A DNA stretch of 64,000 nucleotides from an uncultured Rothia sp. (GTDB lineage Bacteria > Actinomycetota > Actinomycetes > Actinomycetales > Micrococcaceae). How positions within the stretch are numbered: position 1 is the stretch's first letter; each line of letters begins with the position of its first letter. This document shows positions 39,495 through 48,322 of the stretch, one piece after another. The position numbers were made by a program, and so were the translations under genes. Below the pieces are notes generated by a model. The model ran no database searches. It was not told the DNA's origin and saw only the letters and a program-made list of their open reading frames with translations. The stretch spans positions 434,001 to 498,000 of the forward strand of contig NZ_CAKAPD010000001.1 in NCBI RefSeq assembly GCF_916715725.1. The letters run 5' to 3'.

Positions 39495-41390
39495 TTAGAC
39501 CTTTCGTGGTTTGAGGGTGCTGATGGGTTGGCGGTTTGCGCCGGGTTCGCCGCAGATGGTGTGTTTGATCCAGGCGGGTAGGCCTCCGGCGTTGAGGTGT
39601 ACGTCGAGGATGTTGAGGTCTTCTCCTGTGGTGTGGTGGTGGGCTTCTTGGCGGAGCAGGCGGGCATAGGTGCTGTAGCCCTTGTACCAGTTGGCCCAGG
39701 CTTGGGTGTTGCGCAGCGTTGCGTATTCGCCGTCGGCACTGTGGGGCGTGAGCAGGCTGGTGAGCAGTTCGAGCCCGTTGAGGCGCTCCCAGTGGGGGCT
39801 GTCTAGTTCTCCTTTGAGGGCGCCGAGGTAGTGGGCGTAGACGGCTTGGTGGTTGGGGTTGGCGAGGTATTCGCTGTTGGTGTAGGCGTCGTCGATTCGT
39901 TGGCTGATCTCTTCGAGTTTGCGTGCGGCGGTGTGGTCGTTGGAGTCTCTTTGTTTGAGCAGGCGCGGGAGCACTTCTCGGTTGATGGTGTTGAGTTCGG
40001 TGGTGACGGCGAGGTCGGCGGGGCTGAGTTCTTGGAGTGCCCAGTGGTCGAGGTTGACCTGTTGGATGCCGCGGTTTTGTTGGACGCTGCGGTTTTGCTG
40101 AATAGCGCGGTGGGTGCGGCGGATCCAGTCTTGCCATTGCACGCATTTTTCGGGCACGGCACGTACGTGTGTCTGGTCGGCGCCGGGTGCGGTGCTGAGC
40201 ATGCGGGTGAAGCTTTCGGGCATGTAGGTTTTTCGGGTGATGCGGGTGCCGTAGTGGGGCGGTTCGAGCGGGTCGATGCCTGGGAGGGCGACGGGTCGGG
40301 GGCCGCCGAGGGCGTAGTTGGTGTGTTGGGCGGCGTAGTGCATGTGGGCGAGCGCTTTTTGGGCGTGGTTGAGCCCGTATCCGGCGAGGTAGGTGAGCAT
40401 TTCGGGGGTGATGGGGTTGAGTGCCATCGGTGCGATGGAGGCGCGTAGGTGCCCGGCGACTTCGGCGGGGATGAGGTCGCGCAGCGCATCACCGATGGTG
40501 GGTGCCTTAGCATCATCGACCGGGTGGGTGGTGAGCAGGTGCGCGGCGGCGTTGATGGCGGCGTCCCAGTAGCAGAGGTCGATTTGGGCTTGGTGGTAGA
40601 TGGCGTGGACGTTGGTGCGGCGGGCGTCGTCGCGCCGTGCGGTGTTGGTGCGGGTGTGGTCCCAGAGTTCTACGGCGTTTTCCCAGTCGTGGCGGGTTTC
40701 GGGGTTGCCGGTGGGGTCGGTGTCCCAGGGGCTGTGGGCGTAGTTGTGGTGGGCGTTGGGGGCGATGGTGTCGCCGTGGCGGGTGAGCCAGGTGTAGTAG
40801 CCGCTGTGGTGGATTTCTTCGATGGGCGCGAGGAGGGTGAGTGCTTGCTGTTCGGGGTCGAGCGCCCAGATGCTGGCGCCGCCGGCGTAGATGATGTCTT
40901 CGCAGCGTAGTTCGCTGACGATGCGCGGGTCGTGGAGCAGGTGGAGCCAGGTGTTGATGTTGATTTGGGTGTCGACGTCCTCTTGAATTTCTTCGATGGC
41001 GGCGAGTTGCGCGGTGTCGGGGCTGAGTTGGCGTTGGCGTACGGTGTTGTCGCCGTCGACGATGACAGTGTAGAAGCGGGTGAGGGTTTCGCCGTTGTGG
41101 CAGGTGGGTAGTTTGGCGAAGGTTTCGTGGAGGAAGTCAGCGCGTTCGGGCAGGGTGCAGGGTTCGTCGGGGAGGTTGACGCGCAGGCTGGGGCCGAGGG
41201 TGTCTTCGGTTGCGGTGAGGATGATGAGTGAGTGGTCGGGCCAGTAGCCGTGCTGGTGGAGGGCGCTGCTGAGCACGTCGTATTCGTTGCGGATGGGCGG
41301 GGGCGTGTCGTAGTTGCCGCTGTTGAAGTGGTCGCTGTTGAGGTGGTTGCTGTTGGGGGTGTTCCCGTTGGAGATATTGTTTGCGTTCAT
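39495..41390 (-). CDS. DUF4192 domain protein
   Basis: This 631-residue predicted cytoplasmic protein of unknown function starts with a low-complexity Asn/Ser segment (NSNHLNSDHFNSGNYD). A segment follows that resembles the DUF4192 opening: LSSALHQHGYWPDHSLIIL, then SLRVNLPDEP. DUF4192 proteins often sit next to sigA in Micrococcaceae, as here. The centre has a short repeat (IQQNRSVQQNRGIQQV). The C-terminal half contains WANWYKGYSTYARLLRQEA and is unlike anything I can name. The protein is longer than the usual 350-450 residues, so it may be a lineage-specific extension. The family call rests on N-terminal pattern and neighbourhood. Confidence 0.65.
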   Translation of the reverse strand: MNANNISNGNTPNSNHLNSDHFNSGNYDTPPPIRNEYDVLSSALHQHGYWPDHSLIILTATEDTLGPSLRVNLPDEPCTLPERADFLHETFAKLPTCHNGETLTRFYTVIVDGDNTVRQRQLSPDTAQLAAIEEIQEDVDTQININTWLHLLHDPRIVSELRCEDIIYAGGASIWALDPEQQALTLLAPIEEIHHSGYYTWLTRHGDTIAPNAHHNYAHSPWDTDPTGNPETRHDWENAVELWDHTRTNTARRDDARRTNVHAIYHQAQIDLCYWDAAINAAAHLLTTHPVDDAKAPTIGDALRDLIPAEVAGHLRASIAPMALNPITPEMLTYLAGYGLNHAQKALAHMHYAAQHTNYALGGPRPVALPGIDPLEPPHYGTRITRKTYMPESFTRMLSTAPGADQTHVRAVPEKCVQWQDWIRRTHRAIQQNRSVQQNRGIQQVNLDHWALQELSPADLAVTTELNTINREVLPRLLKQRDSNDHTAARKLEEISQRIDDAYTNSEYLANPNHQAVYAHYLGALKGELDSPHWERLNGLELLTSLLTPHSADGEYATLRNTQAWANWYKGYSTYARLLRQEAHHHTTGEDLNILDVHLNAGGLPAWIKHTICGEPGANRQPISTLKPRKV

Positions 41391-41433
41391 GCCTTCACGG
41401 TGGCATGGTTTGGGCGGGTGCGCAGGTTATACA

Positions 41434-41486
41434 AATAAATCTGTGGATACTTCGGTTCATAGGTCCGAAGATTCCACAGATTTATT
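41434..41486. promoter_or_regulatory. Large palindrome between PAC2 and DUF4192 genes
   Basis: Perfect 14-bp arms AATAAATCTGTGGA (41434-41447) and TCCACAGATTTATT (41473-41486), with inner TTCGG/CCGAA. It lies 44 bp upstream of the DUF4192 start and 140 bp past the PAC2 stop. It could be a terminator or an operator. Confidence 0.7.
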
Positions 41487-41626
41487 CGTATTGTTCGTTT
41501 GTACGCTGGGGTTTGTCCACAGCGGCGCGGGGTGCCGCGTCATAATCTGTCATGCAGAGTAAGGGCCCCCCAGAGTAAGGGCGCACCGGGTACTTTCCCT
41601 ACTGCACGCGCTTTACTGCACGCGCC

Positions 41627-42532
41627 CTACTGTTCGTCGAGGAATCGCTCAAAGAGCGCACCAATCTCGTCGCGGCTGGGCACGTTGTGCGCGTCGCGTC
41701 GCGAGAGGGGAACCGCAATGTCGGAGGTGCGGAAGTTCTCGTCGTAGTTCTCTTCCATGGTCGTAATCATGCGACCAATTTCGGGGTTCTGCTTGACCTG
41801 ATCGTTAATCTGGCTGTGCACGTGGCGTGCGGCTTCGCGCAGGTTCTCGGTGGGTAGCGAGAGGTGCGCCGCCATGCCCACGTGTTCGAGGGCGGTGAGG
41901 GTGCCCTGCGGCAGGTCCGCCTCCGAAATGTACTGGGGAATGTTCACGCCGAAGCCGACGGTGTCGATTCCGTTTTCGGTGAAGAGCACTTCCAGCAGGT
42001 TGGTGACGGTCGCGTGTACGTCCGCGCTGGGCTTCCACGGGGAGATGCCGCGAATCAGGTCCTTGCGGGAGCCGTGTGCGGTAATCGGGAAGGGGCGGGT
42101 GTGCGGCACCGGCATGGGGAATGCGGAGACCAGCACGACCAGGGAGGGCTTGACCCGCTGGGCGATGGTCAGCACCGCCTTTTCGAAGCGCTGCCACTGC
42201 AGGTCCGGTTCAGCACCGGTGAGCAGCAGGAACGGCTTGTTGAGGCTGTCTTCTACGGCGTAGAGCTTCAGCTGCGGGTATTGCGGCTTTTCGAAGTGGT
42301 CTTTTTCGTAGCGGATGAAGGGGCGGCGGGCACGGTAGTCGTGCAGCTGGTCGCTGTCGAACTCGACGATTTCAATATTCTTGAGTTCGCTGAGCAGCAC
42401 CTGTCCGAGCTGGCCGGCGGTGGAGCCTGCATCCTGCGGGCTGGAGAGGGCAATGACGAGGGTCAGCCCGTGCATCCGGGGGTCATCCAATATTTTGGTG
42501 TTGGCTAAGTAGAGATCTTCGGGGTTGAGCAT
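41627..42532 (-). CDS. PAC2 family protein
   Basis: This 301-residue cytoplasmic protein of the PAC2 family is related to proteasome-assembly chaperones, but its bacterial function is undefined. Visible family features are LVIALSSPQDAGSTAGQLGQ near the N terminus, FLLLTGAEPDLQWQRFEKAV and LVVLVSAFPMPVPHTRP. The site ITAHGSRKDLIRGISPWKPS is followed by FGVNIPQYISEADLPQGT. The neighbours sigA, DUF4192 and pepA match the usual Micrococcaceae order. ATG 42530-42532 has GAGGAGG-like sequence upstream. Divergent from pepA. Confidence 0.88.
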   Translation of the reverse strand: MLNPEDLYLANTKILDDPRMHGLTLVIALSSPQDAGSTAGQLGQVLLSELKNIEIVEFDSDQLHDYRARRPFIRYEKDHFEKPQYPQLKLYAVEDSLNKPFLLLTGAEPDLQWQRFEKAVLTIAQRVKPSLVVLVSAFPMPVPHTRPFPITAHGSRKDLIRGISPWKPSADVHATVTNLLEVLFTENGIDTVGFGVNIPQYISEADLPQGTLTALEHVGMAAHLSLPTENLREAARHVHSQINDQVKQNPEIGRMITTMEENYDENFRTSDIAVPLSRRDAHNVPSRDEIGALFERFLDEQ

Positions 42533-42966
42533 CGTGCCTCCTCACTTCTGTCTGGTTCGCGCCGCGTTCGGGTGGGCTTAGCGTTTCATGCCGGTACCCG
42601 AGGTGGTGGGGCGAAGGGGCGTCTTCTGTTATCTGACGCTTTCCGTAGTCTTTCATTTTATGCCACGACTGCCCCGTATCGACAGTGTGCGGGCTTTTCT
42701 CGCAGTAGGTGAACTTGTTGAGGGTTGTGCCGACGTTCTTAAGACGCTGCAGCTCGGCTTTTTGCACGTTTTTCCTGTTCTGCCAGCGGCTCGGGGTGAG
42801 AGCTGAACCTCACGCCCTCCTACATATCCGTGTAGAGTAGAAGCAGTAGTCCGCGCGGCTTTGCGCGGCGGTATTCATCCTCACTCTTCGAGGGCCTACA
42901 GTTGAGTTTTTCGGGCGCGAGGATGTGCCCCGACTATTTCGAGAAGACATACGCAAAGGAGTAACG

Positions 42967-44463
42967 ATGTCTCTGTCTCTGTCTATTCACAGCACCGACC
43001 TTGAAGCGCTCGAAGCTGACGTTCTGGTTCTGGGCGTTCTGAAGGGCGATGACGGCGCCTACCTGGCACCGAACTCGCTGTCTGAGGAGTCTGTTGAGGG
43101 TATTAACGAGCTGCTGGAGGCGCTGGGCGCCTCGGGTGCACCCGATCAGCTGCTGCGTCTGCCGGGCCTTGAGGACACCGGCGCCGGCATTGTTGCTCTG
43201 GCGGGTCTGGGTTCTGATACTGCTGAGGGTCAGGAGCGTCTGGACGCCCTGCGTTACGCTGCCGGTTCTGCGGCTCGTCAGCTGGTTGGTTCCGCTGAGG
43301 AGATTGCGTTCGATTTCGGCGTTTCCTCGGTGGAGGAAATTGAGGCGATTGCTCACGGTGCTGTGCTGGGTAACTTCGTTGAGGAGGGCCTGCGCGGCAA
43401 GACTCAGGATTCGATCAAGGAAGAGATCGATTCAATCCTGATCGTTTCGTCGATTGATCAGGAAGAGGCTGAAGAGGCTCTGGTTCACGCCCTGGTTCTG
43501 GGTGAGACCGCTAAGGATGCTCGCCGCCTGGTGAACCTGCCCCCGTCGCACCTGTACCCGGAGACTTTCGCTGAGTTCGTGGCTGAGGTCGCTGAGGATT
43601 ACTCGAACGTTGAGATTGAGCTGTTCCACCACGACCGCCTGGCTGAGGAGGGCTTCGGCGGCATTTCCGGTGTTGGTCAGGGTTCGCCCCGCAAGCCGGT
43701 TCTTGCCGTTGTGAAGTACGTTCCGGAGAACCCGAAGGCTCACGTGGCTCTGGTGGGTAAGGGCATTACTTTCGACACCGGTGGTAACTCGCTGAAGCCT
43801 GCCGCTTCGATGATGACCATGAAGTGCGATATGGCGGGTGCCGCATCCGTGCTGAACGCTGTGCTTGCTTCTGCTGAGCTGGACGTTCCGGTTGCTGTGA
43901 CCGGTTACCTGTGCCTGGCTGAGAACATGCCCGGCGGTCACGCTCTGCGCCCGGAGGACGTCATCACCATGCGTGACGGTCGTACCGTTGAGGTGCTGAA
44001 CACTGACGCCGAGGGCCGCCTGGTCATGGCTGATGGTATTGCGCTGGCTTCTGAGTCGAACCCGGACGTCATCCTGGATATCGCTACTCTGACCGGTGCC
44101 GCTATGGCTGCTCTGGGTCTGCGCACTGCGGCTCTGCTCGGTGACGAGGAGATTCGTGACCGCGTGATTGCAGCCGGTGCCGCTGCGGGCGAGTCTTACT
44201 GGCCGATGCCGCTGGAGTCCTACCTGCGCAAGAGCCTGGAGTCCCCCGTTGCTGACCTGAAGAACATTGGTTCTCGCTACGGTGGTGCGCTGACTGCGGG
44301 TCTGTTCCTGAAGGAGTTCGTGGGCGAGGGCATCCCCTGGGCTCACCTGGACATTGCGGGCCCCGCATTCAACGAGGAGGCTCCCTACGGCTTCACCCCG
44401 AAGGAGGGTACCGGTTTCGGTACCGCTACCCTGGTGAACTTCATCCAGTCCTACGCTAAGTAG
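42967..44463 (+). CDS. pepA: Leucyl aminopeptidase (M17)
   Basis: This 498-residue cytoplasmic dizinc/manganese exopeptidase removes N-terminal residues, Leu preferred. The metal site is KGITFDTGGNSLKPAASM and VLNTDAEGRLVMADGI, the M17 signature. The catalytic Arg is in that second motif. The N-terminal macro-like domain spans about residues 1-170. The start is ATG 42967-42969 behind AAAGGAG; the frame is open 42 bp further up without an RBS. It ends at a strong terminator. Confidence 0.96.
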   Translation: MSLSLSIHSTDLEALEADVLVLGVLKGDDGAYLAPNSLSEESVEGINELLEALGASGAPDQLLRLPGLEDTGAGIVALAGLGSDTAEGQERLDALRYAAGSAARQLVGSAEEIAFDFGVSSVEEIEAIAHGAVLGNFVEEGLRGKTQDSIKEEIDSILIVSSIDQEEAEEALVHALVLGETAKDARRLVNLPPSHLYPETFAEFVAEVAEDYSNVEIELFHHDRLAEEGFGGISGVGQGSPRKPVLAVVKYVPENPKAHVALVGKGITFDTGGNSLKPAASMMTMKCDMAGAASVLNAVLASAELDVPVAVTGYLCLAENMPGGHALRPEDVITMRDGRTVEVLNTDAEGRLVMADGIALASESNPDVILDIATLTGAAMAALGLRTAALLGDEEIRDRVIAAGAAAGESYWPMPLESYLRKSLESPVADLKNIGSRYGGALTAGLFLKEFVGEGIPWAHLDIAGPAFNEEAPYGFTPKEGTGFGTATLVNFIQSYAK

Positions 44464-44538
44464 CCTGTAGTCTCGCTGGGCGCGCATCCTAGCTGGCGTA
44501 TATCACTGGCATGTAGCCGCGCAGCATAGAGCTAATCA

Positions 44539-44584
44539 GAGGAGGGCTTTTCCGGTATTTCGTACCGGGGAGCCCTCCTTTTGT
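44539..44584 (+). terminator. pepA terminator
   Basis: GGAGGGCT (44541-44548) and AGCCCTCC (44571-44578), with inner CCGGT/ACCGG, are followed by TTTTGT. Confidence 0.9.
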
Positions 44585-44849
44585 CTGTTCTTGACCGATG
44601 CTGCGCGCTCGTTGAGGCTGCGCTGTAATAGCGCTGTGCCGGTGCTGTCATCGGGCTGTTCTATGACGCGCCTCTTTTCTTGAGTGGTGAAAAATTTGCG
44701 CTGTTTGGGTGATTAATCAGCTAAAACCGCCCTGAGTGAACTTAAACGACCCTCAACGGGGGTATTGTTGTATTAAGTGTTTTTCTGCGTACGCGGAGGG
44801 GCGCGCGATTTTTGTGAGTCGCGGGCCTTTCGCGCATGCTGGGGAAACC

Positions 44850-44865
44850 TACCAATAAATTGGTA
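44850..44865. promoter_or_regulatory. Palindrome upstream of lpd
   Basis: TACCAATAAATTGGTA, a perfect 7-2-7 palindrome, ends 54 bp before the GTG start, where an operator could act. No regulator is assigned. Confidence 0.5.
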
Positions 44866-44919
44866 AAGAACTCATTGCAGGGGTCTTTAGCCCCCACAAC
44901 TATGCAAGGGAGCAATATC

Positions 44920-46287
44920 GTGGCTCAAGAATTCGACATCCTCATCCTCGGCGGCGGTTCCGCTGGCTACTCTGCAGCTATTCGCGCACGCCAGCTAGGC
45001 TTCACCGTCGGCCTGATCGAGAAGGAAAAGGTCGGCGGCACCTGCCTGCACACCGGCTGTATCCCCACCAAGGCGTACCTGCACGCTGCTGAGCTGGCTG
45101 AAGAGGCACGCGAGGCGTCCAAGGTTGGCGTTAACGCTGTTCTGCAGTCCATCGAGATGGGCAAGGTTCGCGATTACAAGGACGGCATCGTCTCCGGTAA
45201 GTTCAAGGGTCTTGCAGGCCTGCTGAAGATGAAGGGCGTAGAGGTTATCCCCGGCGAGGGTAAGCTGACCGCTCAGGACACCATCACCGTCGGTGGTGTT
45301 GAGTACAAGGGTAAGAACATTATCCTGGCATCCGGCTCGGTCTCCAAGACCTTCGGTCTGCCCATTGAGGGTCGCGTTCTGACCTCCACTGAGGCACTGG
45401 AGATGGACTACCTGCCCAAGAGCGCTATCGTGCTCGGCGGCGGCGTGATTGGTTGCGAGTTCGCATCCATGTGGAACGCTATGGGCGTTGACGTCACCAT
45501 CATCGAGGGCCTGCCGAACCTGGTTCCCAACGAGGACCCGGCAATCATCAAGGTTCTGGAGCGTGCGTTCAAGAAGCGCGGCATCAAGTTCAACACCGGC
45601 ACCCTCTTCGAGAAGGTTGAGCAGGACGCTAACGGTGCTAAGGTCACCCTGGCTGACGGCAAGGTCTTCGAGGCAGAGATCGTTCTGGTTGCTGTTGGTC
45701 GTGGCCCGAACACCGCAAACATGGGCTACGAGGAGCAGGGCATCCCCATGGATCGCGGCTTCGTCCTGGCTAACGAGCGCCTGCACACCGGCGTTGGCAA
45801 CATCTACGCTGTTGGCGACATCGTCCCCGGCGTTCAGCTGGCTCACCGCGGTTACCAGCAGGGTATCTTCGTTGCTGAGGAAATCGCTGGCCTGAACCCC
45901 TCCATCGTTGAAGACGTGAACATCCCCAAGGTCACCTTCTGTGACCCGGAGATCGCTTCCGTTGGCTACTCCGAGCCCAAGGCTAAGGAGAAGTTCGGCG
46001 CTGAGAACGTTGAGACCGCTGAGTACAACCTGGCTGGTAACGGTAAGTCCGCTATCCTCGGTGCTACCGGTATCGTGAAGGTTGTCCGCCAGAAGGACGG
46101 CCCCATCGTTGGTGTTCACGCTATTGGTAAGCGCATGGGTGAGCAGATTGGTGAGGCTCAGATGTGGGTTGCTTGGGAAGCATTCCCCGAGGACGTCGCT
46201 AAGTTCATCCACGCACACCCGACTCAGAACGAGTCCCTGGGTGAGGCAGCAATGGTCCTGAACGGCACCCCGCTGCACAGCGCATAA
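44920..46287 (+). CDS. lpd: Dihydrolipoamide dehydrogenase (E3)
   Basis: This 455-residue FAD disulfide oxidoreductase reoxidises lipoyl groups of 2-oxoacid dehydrogenase complexes and the glycine cleavage system with NAD. The FAD motif is FDILILGGGSAGYSAA. The redox disulfide is C42-C47 in GGTCLHTGCIPTK. The NAD site is AIVLGGGVIGCEFASMW. The second FAD motif ends in NIYAVGDIVPG, and the catalytic base is H433 with E438 in HAHPTQNES. I take GTG 44920-44922 as start because AAGGGAG lies 7 nt upstream. The in-frame ATGs further up lack an RBS, and 44836 would put the palindrome inside the gene. sucB follows 191 bp downstream. Confidence 0.96.
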   Translation: MAQEFDILILGGGSAGYSAAIRARQLGFTVGLIEKEKVGGTCLHTGCIPTKAYLHAAELAEEAREASKVGVNAVLQSIEMGKVRDYKDGIVSGKFKGLAGLLKMKGVEVIPGEGKLTAQDTITVGGVEYKGKNIILASGSVSKTFGLPIEGRVLTSTEALEMDYLPKSAIVLGGGVIGCEFASMWNAMGVDVTIIEGLPNLVPNEDPAIIKVLERAFKKRGIKFNTGTLFEKVEQDANGAKVTLADGKVFEAEIVLVAVGRGPNTANMGYEEQGIPMDRGFVLANERLHTGVGNIYAVGDIVPGVQLAHRGYQQGIFVAEEIAGLNPSIVEDVNIPKVTFCDPEIASVGYSEPKAKEKFGAENVETAEYNLAGNGKSAILGATGIVKVVRQKDGPIVGVHAIGKRMGEQIGEAQMWVAWEAFPEDVAKFIHAHPTQNESLGEAAMVLNGTPLHSA

Positions 46288-46325
46288 ATTTTGCTGACTG
46301 GCGTTAGCGCGTCAGCTTAGTATTG

Positions 46326-46423
46326 ACGACCGTTGGTCGTTAGCGGTTGCCGGGCGTATCCGCTGAACAACGCCCCTATCCGGATGCGCGTCGACGTGCT
46401 TTGACGCATACGGCGCGCATCCG
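46326..46423. promoter_or_regulatory. Palindromes in the lpd-sucB gap
   Basis: Two inverted repeats: ACGACC-GTT-GGTCGT (46326-46340), and CGGATGCGCG (46381-46390) with CGCGCATCCG (46414-46423). They may terminate lpd or act in sucB's leader. There is no U-tract. Confidence 0.45.
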
Positions 46424-46478
46424 GGTCGCCGCTCACATTTTTCTAGTTCAAGCATTCACAAGGAGAACGGGAAAGATT

Positions 46479-48146
46479 ATGTCCCACACCGTAGTACTGC
46501 CCGCACTGGGCGAGTCCGTGACCGAGGGTACCGTTACCCGCTGGCTCGTTGAGGTCGGCGACACCATTGAGGTTGACGCACCCCTGGTTGAGGTTTCCAC
46601 CGACAAGGTTGATACCGAGGTTCCCTCCCCCGTAGCAGGCGTTGTTGAGCAGATTCTCGTCCCCGAGGACGAGGACGTCGAGGTCGGCGCTGCTCTGGCT
46701 ATCATTGGCGACGGTTCCGGTGCTGCTGCTCCGGCTGCTCCCGCAGCTGTTGAGGCTCCCGCAGCTCCCGCTCCGGTTGCTGAGGCTCCCGCTGCACCCG
46801 CTGCTGCTCCGGCTGCTCCCGCAGCTGCTGCTGCAGGCATCGAGGTCGTACTGCCCGCACTGGGCGAGTCCGTCACCGAGGGCACCGTTACCCGCTGGCT
46901 GAAGGAAGTTGGCGAGCAGGTTGAGGTTGACGAGCCCCTGGTTGAGGTTTCCACCGACAAGGTTGACACCGAGGTTCCCTCCCCCGTAGCAGGTACCCTG
47001 CTCGAGATCCGCATCCCCGAGGATGAGGACGCAGAGGTTGGCCAGGTTCTGGCTATCATCGGCGACGCTGCTGCTGCAGCTGCACCGGCTGCTCCCGCTG
47101 CACCCGCTCCGGTTGCTGAGGCTCCTGCTGCTCCCGCAGCACCCGCTGCTCCGGCTGCTCCCGCAGCTCCTGCAGCTCCCGCTGCACCTGCCGCTCCGGC
47201 AGCTGCTGAGGGCGAAGCATACGTGACCCCGCTGGTCCGTAAGCTCGCTAAGGACAACGGCATCGACCTGTCCACCGTCAAGGGCACCGGTGTTGGTGGC
47301 CGCATCCGCAAGCAGGATGTTCAGGCTGCTATCGCTGCTAAGGGTTCCGCTGCTCCCGCCGCTGCTGCACCCGCTGCAGCTGCTGGTTCTGCAAAGGCAC
47401 CGCACACCTTCGAGGTTTCCCCCAAGCGTGGCACCGTCGAGAAGACCGCACGTATCCGCCAGGTTATTGCAAAGCGTATGCGTGAGTCCCTGGACGTCTC
47501 CACCCAGCTGACCCAGGTCACCGAGGTTGACGTGACCCGCGTTGTCCAGCTGCGTGCAAAGGCTAAGGACGGCTTCGCTGCTCGCGAGGGCGCAAAGCTG
47601 ACCTTCCTGCCCTTCTTCGTCCAGGCAACCGCTGAGGCTCTGCAGCAGCACCCCGCTCTGAACGCGTCCATGACCGAGGACTACAAGCAGATTACTTACC
47701 ACGGCTCCGAGAACATCGCTATTGCTGTGGACACCCCCAAGGGTCTGCTGGTTCCCGTCATCAAGAACACTTCTGACCTGGGCATTGCTGGCCTGGCAAA
47801 GGCTATTGGCGACCTGGGTGGCCGCGCACGTACCGGCGACATCTCCCCCGAGGAGCTGTCGGGTTCGACCTTCACCATCACCAACATTGGTTCCTTCGGT
47901 GCACTGTTCGACACCCCGATCATCAACCAGCCGAACGTTGCAATCCTCGGTACCGGTTCCATCGTGAAGCGCCCCATGGTTATCCAGGATGCAGACGGTA
48001 ACGACGTTATCGCTATCCGCTCCATGTGCTACCTGTCCCTCACCTACGACCACCGCGTGGTCGACGGTGCAGACGCAGGTCGCTTCCTGCGCACCGTCAA
48101 GACCCGCCTGGAGGAGGCAAACTTCGAGTCTGAGCTGGGCCTCTAA
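46479..48146 (+). CDS. sucB: Dihydrolipoyl acyltransferase (E2), two lipoyl domains
   Basis: This 555-residue E2 is the core of a 2-oxoacid dehydrogenase complex, in actinobacteria the shared pyruvate/2-oxoglutarate dehydrogenase E2. Two lipoyl domains (about residues 1-77 and 121-197) each carry the lipoylated Lys in EVSTDKVDTEVPSP (K43, K161). Ala/Pro-rich linkers separate them from a subunit-binding domain (about 247-287, VTPLVRKLAKDNGIDLSTVK) and the catalytic domain (from about 320). The active site is in LTYDHRVVDGADAGRF (H525, D529). AAGGAG lies 13 nt before ATG 46479. E1 is not in the window. E3 is just upstream and lipoylation genes just downstream. Confidence 0.94.
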   Translation: MSHTVVLPALGESVTEGTVTRWLVEVGDTIEVDAPLVEVSTDKVDTEVPSPVAGVVEQILVPEDEDVEVGAALAIIGDGSGAAAPAAPAAVEAPAAPAPVAEAPAAPAAAPAAPAAAAAGIEVVLPALGESVTEGTVTRWLKEVGEQVEVDEPLVEVSTDKVDTEVPSPVAGTLLEIRIPEDEDAEVGQVLAIIGDAAAAAAPAAPAAPAPVAEAPAAPAAPAAPAAPAAPAAPAAPAAPAAAEGEAYVTPLVRKLAKDNGIDLSTVKGTGVGGRIRKQDVQAAIAAKGSAAPAAAAPAAAAGSAKAPHTFEVSPKRGTVEKTARIRQVIAKRMRESLDVSTQLTQVTEVDVTRVVQLRAKAKDGFAAREGAKLTFLPFFVQATAEALQQHPALNASMTEDYKQITYHGSENIAIAVDTPKGLLVPVIKNTSDLGIAGLAKAIGDLGGRARTGDISPEELSGSTFTITNIGSFGALFDTPIINQPNVAILGTGSIVKRPMVIQDADGNDVIAIRSMCYLSLTYDHRVVDGADAGRFLRTVKTRLEEANFESELGL

Positions 48147-48232
48147 GACCTGCAAAGATTCAAGGAAGTTTCCTTGTGGCGGTACCCTGACGGGTAACCG
48201 AGCGTAGCTCCCCGGTTTTTTCGGGGGAACGT

Positions 48233-48278
48233 AAAAGCGGCGGCTCCATCCACTTCGGTGGGTGGGGCCGCCGCTTTT
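48233..48278. terminator. Bidirectional terminator after sucB
   Basis: AAAAGCGGCGGC (48233-48244) and GCCGCCGCTTTT (48267-48278), with inner CCA/TGG pairs, serving sucB and the convergent pseudokinase-like gene. Confidence 0.9.
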
Positions 48279-48322
48279 GTTATGCCCGTTGAATGCTCCA
48301 TGGTGCGGAGCGTGTACTGCGG

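Larger units (their letters stand above)
44464..44919. other. pepA-lpd intergenic region (456 bp)
   Basis: It holds the pepA terminator (44539-44584), a TGATTAATCA palindrome near 44710, and a 16-bp palindrome 55 bp before lpd (44850-44865). The lpd promoter must lie here, perhaps near TATTGTTGTATTAAG (44761-44777). No gene is supported. Confidence 0.6.

Noticed and set aside
46443..48155. 570-codon minus-strand frame rich in Cys, Ser and Gly
   Set aside because: It mirrors the Ala/Pro linkers of sucB; no domain is recognisable.
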